Assembly (NCBI GenBank): GCA_022446795.1
Contig: JAKVBX010000018.1
Coordinates: 1 to 64,000 of the forward strand
Source of the DNA: Phycisphaerales bacterium
Lineage (GTDB): Bacteria > Planctomycetota > Phycisphaerae > Phycisphaerales > SM1A02
Reading direction: 5' to 3'
Length of the DNA stretch: 64,000 bases
The notes under the pieces are model-generated. The model did no database searches. It saw nothing but the letters and a program-made list of their open reading frames with translations, and was not told the DNA's origin. Of this stretch, positions 51,414 through 60,194 are shown in pieces (positions within the stretch are counted from its first letter, which is position 1; the number at the start of each line of letters is the position of its first letter). The translations under genes and the position numbers were made by a program.

Positions 51414-52192
51414 GAGGACCTCCTTTCGAAACCGCTGATGGCGAAGTCAACGCGTCCGGCGTCGATGCGGAACCGACCATAGAAGGCGCGGATCCTCGAC
51501 GACTCGACGCCTGCTTCGGCAGCGACTCGAATCTGTTGGGTTCGAAGACTGTGTTCCAGGGCGACGGGAAGCAGGACAGCCAGTCGCTCCCCGCCGGTAC
51601 GAAGGGATGAGGCCCGTGCAAAGGCGGGCGTTGAATCCACGATACGAACGCGGTTGGAGTAGCCGGACAGATCCGAGGGCGCTTCCTCGAGTCGGTGCCA
51701 GCCTCCATCGGCCGAGGCCACTTCACCAGTGATTCCACCGGTGGCGCCGAGCAGGACCAGCCGCATATCGGCTGCCTCGACGATCGAGCGGGCCTGTTGC
51801 GCCGTTCCCCAGTCGATGCGCAGCGAGGGCCTGGCCGTACCGGTGCGGTCACCACTGAAGTCACCTCGTTGTTCCAGCGTGTTTCGCTGCGGGGTAGCGG
51901 TTCGGGCGAGCGGCGCAGCGGTTGAGGCCTGTTCAACCGGGTCCGGCGGCCGTGGCGCGGGCGGCGCCGGGACCGTCGGGGTGGGCGTTGCCACGGGCGG
52001 CGGTGCCGGTGCGTCCTGGGAGGCCGGCGCCGGTTCGGTCTCGGTCGGCGCCGGCTCGGGCAGTTCCCGCATGGCAATGCGAGCCGCAACGGCGGGCGCG
52101 TTCGATGATGATGTGTCACTCGTGGGCCTCAACAGCGCCCAGTGCAGGCCGATGGCCAGGACGAGTCCGATGATGATGGCGGGACGAGACAT
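51410..52192 (-). CDS. TonB-like inner-membrane-anchored periplasmic protein
   Basis: 260 residues. One N-terminal anchor (SRPAIIIGLVLAIGLHWALL) is followed by a Pro/Ala/Thr-rich stretch (residues about 45-90) and a folded C-terminal domain (LRIDWGTAQQARSIVEAADMRLVLLGA ... RFRIDAGRVDFAISGF). The layout and its place right after the ExbD-like gene match TonB/TolA, which carry force from an ExbBD motor to the outer membrane. The C-terminal sequence is not a recognisable TonB_C domain. The ATG shares one base with the ExbD stop (TGATG). Confidence 0.6.
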   Translation of the reverse strand: MSRPAIIIGLVLAIGLHWALLRPTSDTSSSNAPAVAARIAMRELPEPAPTETEPAPASQDAPAPPPVATPTPTVPAPPAPRPPDPVEQASTAAPLARTATPQRNTLEQRGDFSGDRTGTARPSLRIDWGTAQQARSIVEAADMRLVLLGATGGITGEVASADGGWHRLEEAPSDLSGYSNRVRIVDSTPAFARASSLRTGGERLAVLLPVALEHSLRTQQIRVAAEAGVESSRIRAFYGRFRIDAGRVDFAISGFERRSS

Positions 52193-52548
52193 CAGGTTCC
52201 TCCTCCGGGTTGAACACCCAGTTCGACGCGGTACCCGGCCGCCCGGGCCTCTCGCCAGACGTCGATGATGCGGTGATGCGTGATGTCCTCGGTCGCCGGG
52301 ACGATCAGGAGGGTCGATACCGGCAGGTTGAGTTCATCCAGTCGAACACCAGTGGCATCGACCGTGGTCAGTTTCGTTTCCGAAACGGAGACCAGGGTGA
52401 GCTCATCACCATCCAGCGGGCGGGTGCCTCCGGCTCCAGCCTCTGCGGGCTCGGCCAGCAATCCCCGCAGCGGGATCGACTGCGCCAACAGCACGATGGT
52501 GCTGCACAGCAGGATGAAGAGCAGGTCGACGAATCCACGACTGATCAT
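52192..52548 (-). CDS. ExbD/TolR-like proton-channel subunit
   Basis: 118 residues. The N-terminal segment ISRGFVDLLFILLCSTIVLLAQ holds Asp8 inside the transmembrane helix, matching the essential Asp of ExbD and TolR. The C-terminal domain (LPVSTLLIVPATEDITHHRIIDVWREARAAG) has the ExbD fold. It would pair with the ExbB-like protein to use proton flow. The ATG overlaps the ExbB-like stop by 4 nt. Confidence 0.82.
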   Translation of the reverse strand: MISRGFVDLLFILLCSTIVLLAQSIPLRGLLAEPAEAGAGGTRPLDGDELTLVSVSETKLTTVDATGVRLDELNLPVSTLLIVPATEDITHHRIIDVWREARAAGYRVELGVQPGGGT

Positions 52549-52955
52549 GTGGCTACCGCTTCCTTCACGGGTTTGGCTGTCGGTGTCAGCCAGTCCAGGA
52601 GATGACCGGCGACGGCGGCGACCACCGCGATGCCGATCCCGAAGATCGTCGTCGTGCAGGCGACGGCCAGTCCGCTGCCGATGGCTTCGGCGTCAATGCC
52701 GCCATCGAGCAGTCGGAAGCTCTGGACGACACCCAGCACCGTGCCGAGCAGTCCGAGGGCCGGGGGGACTTCCGCGAAGAAGGGAAGGACCCGCCGGTGG
52801 GCGATGAGCCGACCCTCGGGGAGTCGCCAACCCAGCACCAGGTGCCGGATGCCGACCGACCAGAGTCTCTCGACGAGGACCGCGGCCAGGAGAATCGAGC
52901 ACACGAGAAGCGGCCACATGAGGGGGCCGCCGGCATCAAACCAGGGCCGAAGCAT
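52545..52955 (-). CDS. ExbB/TolQ/MotA-like proton-channel subunit (short)
   Basis: 136 residues from the ATG at 52955 with AGGAGG 6-7 nt upstream. After a first helix (PLMWPLLVCSILLAAVLVERLW), the family core 'ALGLLGTVLGVVQSF ... GSGLAVACTTTIFGIGIAVVAAVAGHLLDWL' is intact. It is shorter than ExbB/TolQ, mainly in the cytoplasmic loop. It lies 10 nt after the small secreted protein gene. TolQ and MotA remain possible relatives. Confidence 0.82.
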   Translation of the reverse strand: MLRPWFDAGGPLMWPLLVCSILLAAVLVERLWSVGIRHLVLGWRLPEGRLIAHRRVLPFFAEVPPALGLLGTVLGVVQSFRLLDGGIDAEAIGSGLAVACTTTIFGIGIAVVAAVAGHLLDWLTPTAKPVKEAVAT

Positions 52956-52965
52956 GACAGTCCTC

Positions 52966-53439
52966 CTATTCCGCCGTAATCGAGCTGAAGTCGAGTCGGG
53001 CCAGCAGCCGCATCGTGCGGCGTGCCACGAGTCGGTTCGTCCGTTCCTCCCCGGCTCGGAACATGGCCCGGGCGCGGGATTCCGTGTCCGCGTTCTCGGC
53101 ATTCACGTCACCGGGCGCGGGAATATCGGGCAACGCCAGACCGTGGCGAATGGCCATGGATTCCAGCCGGAGCTGTACCAGGTCCAGTTCGTCCTGCACG
53201 GCCGTCTGCTGGGCGTGGATCTCGACCGGGTCTTCACCTGCGGCGACGGCTTCAGCAGCCTGGTTGTCCAGCTTGGCGAGCTGGCGCACCAGCCGCGTTC
53301 GCTGTGAACAGGTCTTCTTGAACTCCGCCTTGACGGCTGGCGTGGGGCCCGTATCCCCCGCCGCCGCGGGTGCCGCGGGGAGCAGCACTGCGACGGCGAG
53401 GAGGAGACTTGAAACAAGCTTGAGAGAGATGTGAGTCAT
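52966..53439 (-). CDS. Small secreted helical protein, paralogue of 42506-42949
   Basis: 157 residues from the ATG at 53439, with GGAG 6 nt upstream. The signal peptide (LKLVSSLLLAVAVLLPAAPAAA) is followed by a coiled coil with QAAEAVAAGEDPVE (60-73) and RLESMAIR (91-98). These match the same elements, with the same 18-residue spacing, in the protein at 42506-42949. Compared with that paralogue it has a longer N-terminal part and an extra C-terminal helix. Probably periplasmic. It directly precedes the ExbB-like gene. Confidence 0.7.
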   Translation of the reverse strand: MTHISLKLVSSLLLAVAVLLPAAPAAAGDTGPTPAVKAEFKKTCSQRTRLVRQLAKLDNQAAEAVAAGEDPVEIHAQQTAVQDELDLVQLRLESMAIRHGLALPDIPAPGDVNAENADTESRARAMFRAGEERTNRLVARRTMRLLARLDFSSITAE

Positions 53440-53496
53440 GTTGTTCTCCAATCAGGAGTCACGGGATGAGCAGTGGTGCACGATCTCGTGGAGGGT

Positions 53497-54585
53497 TCAG
53501 TTGTCGACACGCTCGATGCGTGCGGCGAGTTCGTCATCGATGCTCGTTGAGACGACACCTTGCATGTCATCACCATCGACGGGCTGGATGGCGTCCACGT
53601 TGGCTTCCAGTTCGAACATGCTCTCGTTGAGCGCTTCCTCGACGATGCCGTTGAAGCCCGACAGCTGTTCCTGGAGTCCACGCATGCCCTCGACGAAGCT
53701 CGCCATTCCGGAGGCGCCGTCGCCGACACCGTTGACGGCACCAAGCAGATCGTTCACACCGTCGATGGTCTGCATGAGGGAGAGGTACTCCCGCAGCTGT
53801 CCGGCGGTGGCTTCGAACTGCGCGAACAGGATCTCCGAGCCCATCAGCACCTGTTGGTGGGCCAGTGCAGCCTGCTCGAGCACCGTGAGGATGTTGGTCC
53901 ACAGGCGACGCTGGTCCGGCGACATGCGTTCAGCGGCATGCTTCACGCGGGCCAGGCTGCGGATCGTGCGGTAATGGGCGACGAGTCGCTTCTTCCGGAT
54001 CGGATCGTTCGTTTCGGCGATGCGGGCGGCCACACCGTCCAGCAGCCGCTCGGTCGTGGGCGAGAAACCAGCTTCCGAGGTGGCCGGCTGTGATCCATTT
54101 CGTGCCACGGCCCGCGCCAGGCGGGAACGGACCTCTGCGATCTGGGCCGTGAGTTCGCTCTGGGCATCCCACATCGGCTCCAGAACGGCATCGCGGACGT
54201 CCAGGACGCCGTCGATGGCGATGACGCTTGCTTCCACGGCTTCCCGGGTCCGACCCTCTTCCATGAGCGTGACGGCACGATCAACCTCGTCCACGAAGAC
54301 GACGAAGCTCGCGTTCATCTCGGTCGCCAGTGGATTGACCGAGGACTGGAGCGTGTCGACGACATGCTCGAAGTCATATCCGTCGAAGGGCGAGGCCGGT
54401 TGGCTGAGCGCCGGCTGGCTTCGGGGCGCGGCGGCCGTCGGCGTGACGCTGGCGGCCGGTGCGGCAGGAATGGGTTGGGCCAGCGGGTTCGCATCCTGTG
54501 CCAGGGCCGCGGCCGTGAAGGCCAACGGTATCAGCACGGGGACACACCGCAGCGTTCGTGAGGTGGTGAAGACGTTCTTCGTCAT
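53497..54585 (-). CDS. Secreted helical protein of unknown function
   Basis: 362 residues with a signal peptide (CVPVLIPLAFTAAALAQ) and an Ala/Pro-rich linker, then long amphipathic helices (about 75-330) with the conserved-looking stretch 'LARVKHAAERMSPDQRRLWTNILTVLEQ'. The C-terminus is acidic. No family recognised. The ATG overlaps the lipoprotein stop (ATGA). In the paralogous pair at 42.5-43.3 kb no such gene stands between lipoprotein and small secreted protein, so this looks like an insertion into the module. Confidence 0.65.
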   Translation of the reverse strand: MTKNVFTTSRTLRCVPVLIPLAFTAAALAQDANPLAQPIPAAPAASVTPTAAAPRSQPALSQPASPFDGYDFEHVVDTLQSSVNPLATEMNASFVVFVDEVDRAVTLMEEGRTREAVEASVIAIDGVLDVRDAVLEPMWDAQSELTAQIAEVRSRLARAVARNGSQPATSEAGFSPTTERLLDGVAARIAETNDPIRKKRLVAHYRTIRSLARVKHAAERMSPDQRRLWTNILTVLEQAALAHQQVLMGSEILFAQFEATAGQLREYLSLMQTIDGVNDLLGAVNGVGDGASGMASFVEGMRGLQEQLSGFNGIVEEALNESMFELEANVDAIQPVDGDDMQGVVSTSIDDELAARIERVDN

Positions 54586-54965
54586 CGGGTGTCCTCCTGG
54601 TTGTTCGAGGTCCGGGGTTGTGAATCAAGGTCGAGTCCCATCGCCCCGGCCTCACGACGGAGCTGTCGCCGAAGCCCGGCGTCCTCGACACTCGACCAGG
54701 CGGCGGCCGCGGCGGAGGCATCACCGTCGATCATGGCTTCGGCACCATCGACAACGGCATTCAGGTCGTGGACCTTCTGTCGTTCACCGTCGCCGGATGC
54801 CAGGGTCCCGGCCTCGTCAAGTGACGAGCGAGCCTGGTCCAGTCGACCATGTGAGATGTCGTTGGTGGCGCGGCGGAGGGATGTGTTGAAGGCTTCGCTG
54901 GATTGACATCCGGTCATCAGCAGGGCCGCGGCGAGAGGGATCAAGGCGCAAGACAGGCGTGACAT
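54582..54965 (-). CDS. Small lipoprotein, paralogue of 42946-43341
   Basis: 127 residues from the ATG at 54965 with GAGGAG 7-8 nt upstream. The lipobox is LAAALLMTGC (Cys20). The mature helical part has QARSSLDEAGTL and GAEAMIDGDASAAAAAW (74-90), matching the lipoprotein at 42946-43341. First gene of the ExbB/ExbD run. Unknown function. Confidence 0.7.
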   Translation of the reverse strand: MSRLSCALIPLAAALLMTGCQSSEAFNTSLRRATNDISHGRLDQARSSLDEAGTLASGDGERQKVHDLNAVVDGAEAMIDGDASAAAAAWSSVEDAGLRRQLRREAGAMGLDLDSQPRTSNNQEDTR

Positions 54966-55087
54966 GTAGAGTCTCCTCATCCAATGTCCCGGGACGAAAT
55001 GTCCCGTCGAGAACGAGGACGGCTCCGTCGAGCACTCTTGCGGGGACCACGCCAATTTCTTTCCGGTTGGGCCTGGAACCGCGTTCT

Positions 55088-56197
55088 TCAGGGCTGCAGG
55101 CGGATGATCCCACCGGTCCGGCAGCGGCCGTCCAGTTCCGGGAGGGGCCTGATCAGCGGGTCGCCAGTGCTGGCCAAGGCGGCGGAAACGAAGGCCGCGG
55201 CAGCCGATGTTCCATCGACCAACTGGGGGCGATCGGCTCGGGCCTGGATCTCGATGACGCCGCCAGGTGCGGCGACATCGACAGTTCGTTGTCCCCAGTT
55301 CGTCCCATTCACCAGGCGACCTGCAGCGGTCGTTCGGACGGCAGGTTGGCCCGCCGGACCGATCGCCATGACCGCGATGACGTTTGGACGATCGACACAG
55401 GCCGGAAAGAACGGGTGGTCGTCGATGTTGCGACCATCGTTGCCTGCGGCACAGACGACGGGAATGCCTGCAGCCTCCAGCTGACCCCACACGGGATCGC
55501 TGGCCAGCCCCGCGAGTTCCTCGGCCGACACGTCAACCCCGGCGCTGATGTTGATGATGTCGGCCCCGGCCTGCAGGGCGTGTCGCAGCCCGGCGAGAAT
55601 CAACTCCGGCGTGGCTCGAGGTGTTCGCCAGGCCGGACCGCTGCCGCCGGCGGCCACGATGGGGATCAACTCGACGGGTGATGAGGCGAGCGCACCAAGT
55701 GGTGCCACGGGACCGACGGGTCGATTTGCGATGATGGAGGCCACCATGTTGCCGTGGTGGAATCCATCACGGTGCGCAGACCACAGCGGCTTGTCCGGTT
55801 CCACCAGGTTGATGCCTTCGGTGAAGGCATGCTTCAGACCTGGTGCATCCACGTCGAAGCTCTCATCGAGAAGGGCGATTCGCACGGGTGGCGTGACGAG
55901 GTTCTCCTGCCAACCGATGTCGACACCGGGATGGAACGTGTTCTGGAGCCCCCATTGGACTGGCGTGGGTGTTTTCCGAATCGGTCCATCAGCACCGACG
56001 AGGGTGCCCGTGGTGGGCGGGTTCGCGGCGACGATTGCTTCGAAGGAAGCCTCCACGTCGATACGGGCATCACGGACGGCATCGGGAACGGGTACCGGCC
56101 CCTCGGCGGGCGAGTCCGAGCATCCGGCGACCAGAATCCAGGCCGCCAGCGTGGCCAGCAGGACAGTGGGTCGGCGAACCAGGCAGGCGGTGTCCAC
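55088..56197 (-). CDS. Subtilisin-like (S8) serine protease lipoprotein
   Basis: 369 residues from the GTG at 56197 with GGAG 6 nt upstream. The lipobox is [14 protein letters not shown] (Cys26). The catalytic triad is readable: Asp111 in IALLDESFD, His148 in [11 protein letters not shown], and Ser in [10 protein letters not shown], with the oxyanion Asn in VVCAAGND. The fold is therefore probably active and lipid-anchored outside the cytoplasm. There is no obvious propeptide beyond about 80 residues. It sits upstream of the envelope locus on the same strand, with a 122-nt gap, and could process its secreted members. Confidence 0.85.
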   Translation of the reverse strand: MDTACLVRRPTVLLATLAAWILVAGCSDSPAEGPVPVPDAVRDARIDVEASFEAIVAANPPTTGTLVGADGPIRKTPTPVQWGLQNTFHPGVDIGWQENLVTPPVRIALLDESFDVDAPGLKHAFTEGINLVEPDKPLWSAHRDGFHHGNMVASIIANRPVGPVAPLGALASSPVELIPIVAAGGSGPAWRTPRATPELILAGLRHALQAGADIINISAGVDVSAEELAGLASDPVWGQLEAAGIPVVCAAGNDGRNIDDHPFFPACVDRPNVIAVMAIGPAGQPAVRTTAAGRLVNGTNWGQRTVDVAAPGGVIEIQARADRPQLVDGTSAAAAFVSAALASTGDPLIRPLPELDGRCRTGGIIRLQP

Positions 56198-56316
56198 AGT
56201 ACGCTCCAATGGGAGAGGCGAATGACCCGGCGGTTGATCCCCCGGCCGGGGAACCGTACCCTGCTGCGTTCCCCGGGGGAAGGCTGGATCTCCCAGCACA
56301 CGGGGAGGAGGTCAAC

Positions 56317-57330
56317 ATGGCGATTCGAATCGGTATCAACGGCTTTGGGCGGATCGGGCGACTGGCCTACCGGGAAGCGGTACGCCGTGGCGGCATCGAA
56401 GTGGTCGCCATCAACGACCTGGTTCCAGCCGACAACCTGGCCTACCTGGTCAGCTATGACACCATGCACGGGCGATTCGACCATCGCGTCCGGGCCGAGG
56501 GCGACAGCCTGGTCTGTGACGCTCACACCACGAAGTGCCTGAGTGAACGTGATCCCGCGGCCCTGGGCTGGGATGACCTTGGCGTTGATTACGTCATCGA
56601 GTCCACGGGCTTCTTCACGGCGGGACCCGATGCGGCCAAGCATCTGCAGGCGGGTGCCAAGCGGGTGCTGATCTCCGCACCGACCAAGACGCCGGACGAG
56701 GTGCCGACCTTCGTGCACAAGGTCAACTGCGATCAGTATGACCCGGCGACCCACACCATCATCTCCAATGCCTCCTGCACGACGAACTGCCTGGCACCGA
56801 TCACCAAGGTGATCCTGGATTCAGTCGGGTTGGAGGAAGGGCTGATGACCACCACCCATGCCGCGACGGCGACACAGCCGACGCAGGACGGGCCGTCCAA
56901 GAAGGACATGCGGGGTGGACGCAATGCCTACATGAACATCATCCCGGCCAGCACCGGTGCGGCGAAGGCCGTGGCGCTGTGCCTTCCGGAAGTGAAGGGC
57001 CGGCTTACCGGCATGGCGTTCCGCGTTCCTACTGCGGACGTGTCCGCGGTCGACCTGACCTTCCGGACGGAGAAGTCCACCAGCCTGGCCGAGATCAACG
57101 CTGCCATGAAGGCGGCGGCCGAGGGGCCGATGAAGGGCGTGCTTGGCTATACCGAGGATCCGGTCGTCAGCAGTGACTTCCTCGGTGATCCCCACAGCAG
57201 CATCTACGATGCGACCGCGGGGATCGAGTTGAATGACCGCTTCTTCAAGGTCATCAGCTGGTACGACAACGAGTCGGGCTATGCCACCCGCTGCATCGAC
57301 ATGATCGAGATGATCGCCTCGAAGGACTGA
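56317..57330 (+). CDS. gap: Glyceraldehyde-3-phosphate dehydrogenase, type I
   Basis: 337 residues from the ATG at 56317 with GGGGAGGAGG ending 5 nt upstream. The active-site cysteine is Cys154 in SNASCTTNC, followed by the base His in THAATATQ. The N-terminal Rossmann motif [15 protein letters not shown] and the Asp in INDLV indicate NAD+ use. Glycolysis and gluconeogenesis, cytosolic. It converges on the beta-helix gene with 3 nt between stops. Confidence 0.96.
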   Translation: MAIRIGINGFGRIGRLAYREAVRRGGIEVVAINDLVPADNLAYLVSYDTMHGRFDHRVRAEGDSLVCDAHTTKCLSERDPAALGWDDLGVDYVIESTGFFTAGPDAAKHLQAGAKRVLISAPTKTPDEVPTFVHKVNCDQYDPATHTIISNASCTTNCLAPITKVILDSVGLEEGLMTTTHAATATQPTQDGPSKKDMRGGRNAYMNIIPASTGAAKAVALCLPEVKGRLTGMAFRVPTADVSAVDLTFRTEKSTSLAEINAAMKAAAEGPMKGVLGYTEDPVVSSDFLGDPHSSIYDATAGIELNDRFFKVISWYDNESGYATRCIDMIEMIASKD

Positions 57331-57333
57331 CCG

Positions 57334-58389
57334 TCACGGCGTGGCGCAGGGCCCGAAGGTATCCAGTGCGACGAGCAGGTCGGAGATGTCCGTCACGCCG
57401 TCGAAGTTGACATCACCCAGGCCGGTCGTGCTGCCCCATTGCGCGATGACGACGAGAACGTCATTGATCTCGACCTCGCCATTGCCATCGATGTCCGCGG
57501 CACAGACGCAGAGCGTGTTGCCTCCGCCGTCCAGGTAGGGGGCGAAGATCTCGTCAGGCTCGTTGTCACACAGGACGCTGTCGGTGAAGATCACGGGCGG
57601 ACGGCCCGGGATCCCCCGGACGCCCCCACCGCTGTTCTTGGCACCGTTGTACTGGATCGTGCAGTTGGTCACGGGCAGCGGATCGCCGCCGGGCACGCTG
57701 TACCAGTAGAACCCGCCGCCGAAGATCGAGAAGTTGTTCGTGATCGTGCAGTTGGTCAGTGATGGCGTTCCCTTGACGATGTGAAGGGCACCACCATCGA
57801 GCGTGGCGAAGTTGTCATCGAAGATGCAGTCCTCGATGGTGACGCTGCCGTTGATGGCCAGCACGGCGCCGGCATTGGCCGAGGCCGAGCAACCATGAAA
57901 CTCGCATCGTCGAATATTGGTGTAGGTCCCGTCGCAGTGAATGCCGCCGCCGTACCCGGAATGGCAGTTGATGAAGATGCAGTCTTCAATGGACGGGAGA
58001 CCACCGAGGACGCGGACGCCGCCGCCGACGATGATCGTCTCATCCTGGCCGACCGGGGTACCGCCATCGGCATCCCGGATCGTGAAGCCCTGGAGGAGCG
58101 TGTGCTGGTTTCGCTGGATGATCGAGACCACGCTGTCACTCGTGGTTGATCCATCGATGATGGTCGTTCCAGCGCCATCGGTCGAGATGATCTTGACGTT
58201 CTGATTGATGTTGATCGGGCCCGGATAGGTGCCCGGTCGAACCATGATGATGTCATTGGCCACGGAGGCGTCGATCGCATCCTGGATCGTGCCGAAATCA
58301 TCGGGAACGTAGTAGGTCGCCGCGTGCGCGGTTGTTCCGATGAAGCCGACAGCGAGCAACAGCGTGGCGGTGATTCGTCCTGTACGCAT
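57334..58389 (-). CDS. Secreted beta-helix protein with dockerin-like tail
   Basis: 351 residues from the ATG at 58389 with GAGGAG upstream. Signal peptide (TGRITATLLLAVGFIGTTAHA), one beta-helix domain entering at 'VPDDFGTIQDAIDASVANDI' and about ten rungs. Its C-terminus is DIDGNGEVEINDVLVVIAQW / DVNFDGVTDISDLLVALDTF, a dockerin-like pair with less regular calcium loops. It is a close paralogue of the gene at 60211-61260, with shared stretches such as GGTPVGQDETIIVGGGVR, but in the opposite orientation. Probably surface-exposed; function unknown. Confidence 0.85.
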   Translation of the reverse strand: MRTGRITATLLLAVGFIGTTAHAATYYVPDDFGTIQDAIDASVANDIIMVRPGTYPGPININQNVKIISTDGAGTTIIDGSTTSDSVVSIIQRNQHTLLQGFTIRDADGGTPVGQDETIIVGGGVRVLGGLPSIEDCIFINCHSGYGGGIHCDGTYTNIRRCEFHGCSASANAGAVLAINGSVTIEDCIFDDNFATLDGGALHIVKGTPSLTNCTITNNFSIFGGGFYWYSVPGGDPLPVTNCTIQYNGAKNSGGGVRGIPGRPPVIFTDSVLCDNEPDEIFAPYLDGGGNTLCVCAADIDGNGEVEINDVLVVIAQWGSTTGLGDVNFDGVTDISDLLVALDTFGPCATP

Positions 58390-58603
58390 GGTGTTCTCCT
58401 CTTCCCGTGGCGATGCGGCAACGCAGGTGCCGGAATCAAACGCGAATCCGCATCCTATCGGCCCGCCTGCGACCCTCAAGCGTGGAATCGCCAATTGTTC
58501 GGGAGCCCCCCATTGCAGCCCCAACAGGGCCTCAGCAGCGTTTTTCCGAGCACCCATGATCCACCGTTTGACCACCGATCGGACCCGCTGCGCAGACCTC
58601 GAA

Positions 58604-59392
58604 TCAGCCCCGGGGACCCAGCTTGGATTCGAGTTCCGTGAGTCGCTGGAGAATCAGGCGGTTCTGCTCTTTCAGGGCGGCGAACTGATCGCCGTGATCG
58701 TGTTCCGGGACGGTCTCGACATGGTCCTTCGGTTTCCGCATGAAGAGTCCGGCCAATGCCCCCGCAAAGGTGGCGAAGAGACCGATTCCCACGCACATCA
58801 CCAGGACCGCCAGGACGCGACCCTCGGAGGTCACGGGATAGAAGTCTCCGTAACCGACCGTGGAGGTCGTCTCGAACGCCCACCAGGCGACATCCTCCGC
58901 GGACTTGATGTTCCCGTGTACGACCGATTGCTCAAAGTGCAGAACACCGATGCAGGAACCGACGACGATCACGATGCCGATGATCAGCAGCAGGCTGACG
59001 GCCGAGGCCATTCGATCCCGGACCAGGACCTGCGACAGGATGCGGATGGAGCGAACCGCCTTCAACGCCCGGATGATCTGGGCCGCTCGGAAGAAGCGGA
59101 ACTCTCCCACCGTCGGGATCGAGGACGCCAGGTCCAGCAGGCCCCAGGTGAAGATGTAGCGCCACTTGTGCTTGGCGACGACGATCTGCCGGATGTAGTC
59201 GATGAAGAAGACACCACAGAAGATGTAGTCGAAGATCCTCAGCAGCCCGCTGATCTCCTCGTCCGGTGACAGGAAGAACTGCCAGATCACGACCGCGAGG
59301 GCAATCACGGCAACGACCGCCAGGAACAGGTCGTAGACCTTGGGCTGGTGATGATCCGGGGCGGTCGTACCGGTTTCCGTGGTTTCGATCAT
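58604..59392 (-). CDS. Voltage-gated potassium channel
   Basis: 262 residues from the ATG at 59392; a GTG at 59428 is possible. Six helices. S4 carries regularly spaced charges (FRFFRAAQIIRALKAVRSIRIL, residues 98-119: Arg99, Arg102, Arg108, Lys111, Arg114, Arg117). The selectivity filter is TVGYGD at 178-183. The C-terminal coiled coil (DQFAALKEQNRLILQRLTELESKL) likely tetramerises the channel. No regulatory RCK domain. It stands between the two inverted beta-helix paralogues. Confidence 0.93.
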   Translation of the reverse strand: MIETTETGTTAPDHHQPKVYDLFLAVVAVIALAVVIWQFFLSPDEEISGLLRIFDYIFCGVFFIDYIRQIVVAKHKWRYIFTWGLLDLASSIPTVGEFRFFRAAQIIRALKAVRSIRILSQVLVRDRMASAVSLLLIIGIVIVVGSCIGVLHFEQSVVHGNIKSAEDVAWWAFETTSTVGYGDFYPVTSEGRVLAVLVMCVGIGLFATFAGALAGLFMRKPKDHVETVPEHDHGDQFAALKEQNRLILQRLTELESKLGPRG

Positions 59393-59437
59393 GGAGACGA
59401 GCCTGGCATCGGCCTCGTCCCCGTACACCGGGTGAAC

Positions 59438-59920
59438 TCAGGCCGACTTGTCGTCTTCCATCGGCTCGACGGCGTCTCCGACTCTGATTTCGCCGCCACT
59501 GACGATGCGACAGTTCAGTCCACCCCGGTGAACCATGGCCGGCAGGATCTGTCGACCGAGGCGTTTCTGGAGCTTGGCGCAGGGCTCGCACAGTCGGCGT
59601 CCCTCCATGACCACCTCGCCGACCCGGAGTTGCTTGCCGACCAGGTCATTCAACTGGATCCCCCGGGTCACGATGTTCCGTCGGAACTCCTCGGGTTCCA
59701 GCGGGAGCCCCTGGCTCTCGCGGAACCACTCCAGGTTCTCAATCTCGATCAACGTGACGTCGGTATCCCGGCGATGGTCCTGGTCGGCCGGCCTGGTGGG
59801 GTCACGGAAGCGGTCCCCTTCCAGGCCCTCGCCCTCGATCGCCTTGACCTGTTGCCGGGACTCGATGGTGCCACCGGCATCCGGTGCCGTCAGGATATGC
59901 AGTACTTCACCTTGGTTCAT
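59438..59920 (-). CDS. MOSC-domain protein
   Basis: 160 residues from the ATG at 59920 (MNQGEVLHI). The MOSC fold motifs are present: RRNIVTRGIQLNDLVG, the cysteine-containing GRRLCEPCAKL and MVHRGGLNCRIVSGG. Family members bind molybdenum cofactor or carry sulfur. This one is small and stands alone, without the beta-barrel MOSC_N domain, so the substrate is unknown. A TACCAT box ends 6 nt before the ATG. Confidence 0.85.
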   Translation of the reverse strand: MNQGEVLHILTAPDAGGTIESRQQVKAIEGEGLEGDRFRDPTRPADQDHRRDTDVTLIEIENLEWFRESQGLPLEPEEFRRNIVTRGIQLNDLVGKQLRVGEVVMEGRRLCEPCAKLQKRLGRQILPAMVHRGGLNCRIVSGGEIRVGDAVEPMEDDKSA

Positions 59921-59926
59921 GCCGCC

Positions 59927-59932
59927 ATGGTA
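59927..59932 (-). promoter_or_regulatory. Putative -10 box (TACCAT) of the MOSC gene
   Basis: Minus-strand TACCAT ends 6 nt before the ATG at 59920, the same hexamer and spacing class as the thiamine gene. Fits a leaderless transcript. Confidence 0.4.
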
Positions 59933-60165
59933 GTTCAGAAACACGCCAGGGCAGCCGGGACAGCCAAGTTGTTCCTCGGACAGGCTTTGCCAGCACACGT
60001 CCCGCTCGCCTGAGGGGTCTATAGAGGGACTTCTCAAGGATCCTCGGAGAAACCCGAAACTGCCGGCCGGGTGTCACCGTAATCAAACCAACGAGGTGAT
60101 CGCGGCGCAGGCGGGGCCGGGGGTTCGGTACCCGCATCAGGCCGCACAAGGTACATCAACAGAAC

Positions 60166-60194
60166 GGGGCCTGAACGGTCGGTTCACAGGCCCC
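60166..60194 (+). promoter_or_regulatory. Hairpin in the 5' leader of the beta-helix gene
   Basis: GGGGCC (60166-60171) pairs with GGCCCC (60189-60194) and TGAAC (60172-60176) with GTTCA (60182-60186), leaving a two-base CA bulge and a GGTCG loop. It ends 1 nt before the Shine-Dalgarno GAGGAG (60196-60201). It could influence ribosome access or mRNA stability; no T-run, so it is not a normal terminator. Confidence 0.45.

Noticed and set aside
58390-58603. Gene in the gap between beta-helix and K+ channel genes
   Set aside because: No ORF with a ribosome site or domain; I see nothing else in it.
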